Shown here one piece after another: positions 62,718-64,000 of a DNA stretch of 64,000 bases. Source of the stretch: Luteibacter jiangsuensis (lineage in GTDB: Bacteria > Pseudomonadota > Gammaproteobacteria > Xanthomonadales > Rhodanobacteraceae); contig NZ_JAUSSK010000002.1 in assembly GCF_030812295.1 (NCBI RefSeq), forward strand, positions 310,001-374,000, read 5' to 3'. The stretch's first letter is position 1, and every line of letters starts with the position of its first letter. The notes under the pieces are model-generated. The model worked only from the letters and a program-made list of their open reading frames with translations. It was not told the DNA's origin and did not search any database. A program made the position numbers and the translations under genes.

Positions 62718-63673
62718 GCCTTCGCCTCCTTCGCTTCGGCGAGGCTCGCCGCGATGGTCCGCTCGACCAGCGTGACTTTGAATGCGTTGCCTTCGGTGGG
62801 TTGCGCACCGGCGAGCAGCCGCGTCGCGACCGCCTTGGCCCCCTTCGGGAATTCGGTTTCAGCCGCCTCCACCCGCCATGGCTTGTGCGCCACGCCGCCG
62901 AGCGCCACGCGGCCACTGCCATCGGGCTGCACGATCATGGCGACCGATACCAGGGCGAACGCATAGGACGCGCGGTCGCGAACCTTGTGATAGAGCTGCG
63001 TGCCACCGACGGGCCTGGGCAAGGTGACGGCGGTGATCAGCTCGCCCGGCGCCAGGACGTTTTCGATGTGTGGCGTGTTGCCGGGCAACGTGTGGAAATC
63101 CGCGATGGGGATGCGGCGCGTGCTGCCATCCGGACGCACGGTTTCCACCGTGGCATCGAGCGCACGCATGGCCACGGCCATGTCGCTGGGATGTACGGCG
63201 ATGCACGACTTGCTCGCCCCCACGATCGCGTGCTGCCGGCTGAAGCCGCCGATCGCCGCGCAGCCGCTGCCGGGCAAGCGCTTGTTGCAGGCCTGATTGG
63301 TGTCGTAGAAGTAGGGGCAGCGCGTGCGCTGGAGCAGGTTGCCGCCGGTGGTGGCCTTGTTGCGCAACTGGCCGGAGGCGCCGGCGAGCAAGGCGCGAGA
63401 GAGCAAGGGATAGTCACGCCTGATCCTCGCGTCGGCCGCCAGGTCGGTGTTGCGGACCATGGCACCGAGTCGCAGGCCGCCCTCGTCGGTCGGCTCGATG
63501 GTGTCGAGGTCCAGGCCATTGACGTCGATCAGGTGCGCCGGCTCCTCGACGCCGATCTTCATCAGGTCGAGGAGGTTCGTTCCGCCCGCGATGAACTTCG
63601 CTCCGGGAACACGCGCCGCCGCGGACGCGGCGGCGGCCGGGGTAGTGGCACGCTCGTAGGTAAACGGCTTCAT
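62714..63673 (-). CDS. paoB: FAD-binding subunit PaoB-like aldehyde oxidoreductase
   Basis: The 319-residue subunit of the CoxM/PaoB family has [28 protein letters not shown] and [37 protein letters not shown]. The cysteines in this last stretch form the additional 4Fe-4S cluster described for E. coli PaoB, so the redox chain is intact. The [21 protein letters not shown] and CO-dehydrogenase-like C-terminal domain complete it. It overlaps both neighbouring genes by 4 bp. Confidence 0.93.
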   Translation of the reverse strand: MKPFTYERATTPAAAASAAARVPGAKFIAGGTNLLDLMKIGVEEPAHLIDVNGLDLDTIEPTDEGGLRLGAMVRNTDLAADARIRRDYPLLSRALLAGASGQLRNKATTGGNLLQRTRCPYFYDTNQACNKRLPGSGCAAIGGFSRQHAIVGASKSCIAVHPSDMAVAMRALDATVETVRPDGSTRRIPIADFHTLPGNTPHIENVLAPGELITAVTLPRPVGGTQLYHKVRDRASYAFALVSVAMIVQPDGSGRVALGGVAHKPWRVEAAETEFPKGAKAVATRLLAGAQPTEGNAFKVTLVERTIAASLAEAKEAKA

Positions 63674-64000
63674 GCCTTCACCCCCGCCACTTCGGCGATC
63701 GCTTCCTGGATATTGGAGTACGCACCGCAGCGGCAGATGTTGCCGCTCATCCGCTCACGCAATTCGATGGGGTTTATCCGGGCCTTCGCCGTCAGGTCGC
63801 CCGTGACGTGACTGGGAATGTCGTCGCGGATCTCGTCGAGGACCGCCACGGCCGAGCAGATCTGCCCTGGCGTGCAATAGCCGCACTGGTACCCATCGTG
63901 CTTGATGAAGGCGGCCTGCATCGGATGAAGGCGCGCGGGCGTGCCCAGGCCCTCGATGGTGGTGACCTTCGCACCCTCATGCATCACCGCCAGGGTGAGG
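63670..64000 (-). CDS. paoA: 2Fe-2S subunit PaoA-like aldehyde oxidoreductase, N-terminus outside the window
   Basis: The frame is open to the right edge ([19 protein letters not shown]), so about 110 C-terminal residues of an approximately 200-residue protein are visible. The second 2Fe-2S motif, [13 protein letters not shown]...[17 protein letters not shown], is complete. The plant-type 2Fe-2S site and any Tat leader lie beyond position 64000. It is the first gene of paoABC and overlaps paoB. Confidence 0.92.
   Translation of the reverse strand, partial: LTLAVMHEGAKVTTIEGLGTPARLHPMQAAFIKHDGYQCGYCTPGQICSAVAVLDEIRDDIPSHVTGDLTAKARINPIELRERMSGNICRCGAYSNIQEAIAEVAGVKA

Overview
The window is about 64 kb of high-GC chromosome. 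It holds some 57 densely packed genes, many overlapping as ATGA or GTGA, and I see no rRNA, tRNA, insertion sequence or CRISPR array. Gene content, GC bias and protein style suggest a gammaproteobacterium of the Xanthomonadales, probably Rhodanobacteraceae (Luteibacter/Dyella type). That placement rests on recalled resemblance, not on a search.

Layout. 1-5.1 kb: end of a secreted phosphoesterase, uppP, a CadC-like membrane regulator with TPR-like repeats, and a secreted serine hydrolase. 5.2-13 kb: a LysR regulator divergent from a MexEF-type RND efflux operon that ends in an SDR gene, with a SoxR-box-like inverted repeat in the control region. 13-24.2 kb: a catabolic island for a four-carbon acid sugar. 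It has ltnD-otnI-otnK, a divergent otnC, a second operon with a sugar ABC importer, an SDR dehydrogenase and a racemase-like protein, and a LacI-family regulator. A near-palindromic operator occurs in both control regions and ties the two halves together. 24.2-27.5 kb: small envelope and membrane proteins (AI-2E exporter family, holin-like, DUF883-like, DUF1328-like) and a PEBP-family protein.

27.5-41.4 kb: a PQQ-type sugar dehydrogenase, a YheT-like hydrolase with a PlsC-like acyltransferase, an Lrp regulator divergent from phhA, and a repeat-rich gap next to a candidate structured small RNA. These are followed by a GDSL hydrolase, a RES-Xre toxin-antitoxin pair with its own palindrome, a DUF885 peptidase-like protein, a WYL regulator, a GST, fbp, a patatin-like lipoprotein and a TetR regulator. 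41.4-51.4 kb: an IorAB-type molybdenum hydroxylase with a triheme cytochrome c, a GH43 glycosidase, a TonB-dependent siderophore receptor behind Fur-box-like sites, and a CocE-type hydrolase.

51.4-64 kb: an EmrAB-type efflux operon with its TetR regulator and an M24 peptidase-like gene, two divergent surface-glycan transferases, a nitronate monooxygenase-like enzyme, a secreted FAD oxidase, and a PaoABC-type periplasmic aldehyde oxidoreductase cut by the window edge.

The proposed core pathway of the acid-sugar island is import, then LtnD oxidation of a tetronate (probably L-threonate) to 2-oxo-tetronate, OtnI isomerisation to 3-oxo-tetronate, OtnK 4-phosphorylation, and OtnC decarboxylation to dihydroxyacetone phosphate. 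The most interesting signals are the shared LacI operator, two unassigned enzymes in that island, the C-rich-loop small RNA candidate at 32.72-32.86 kb, and the SoxR-like box before the efflux operon.
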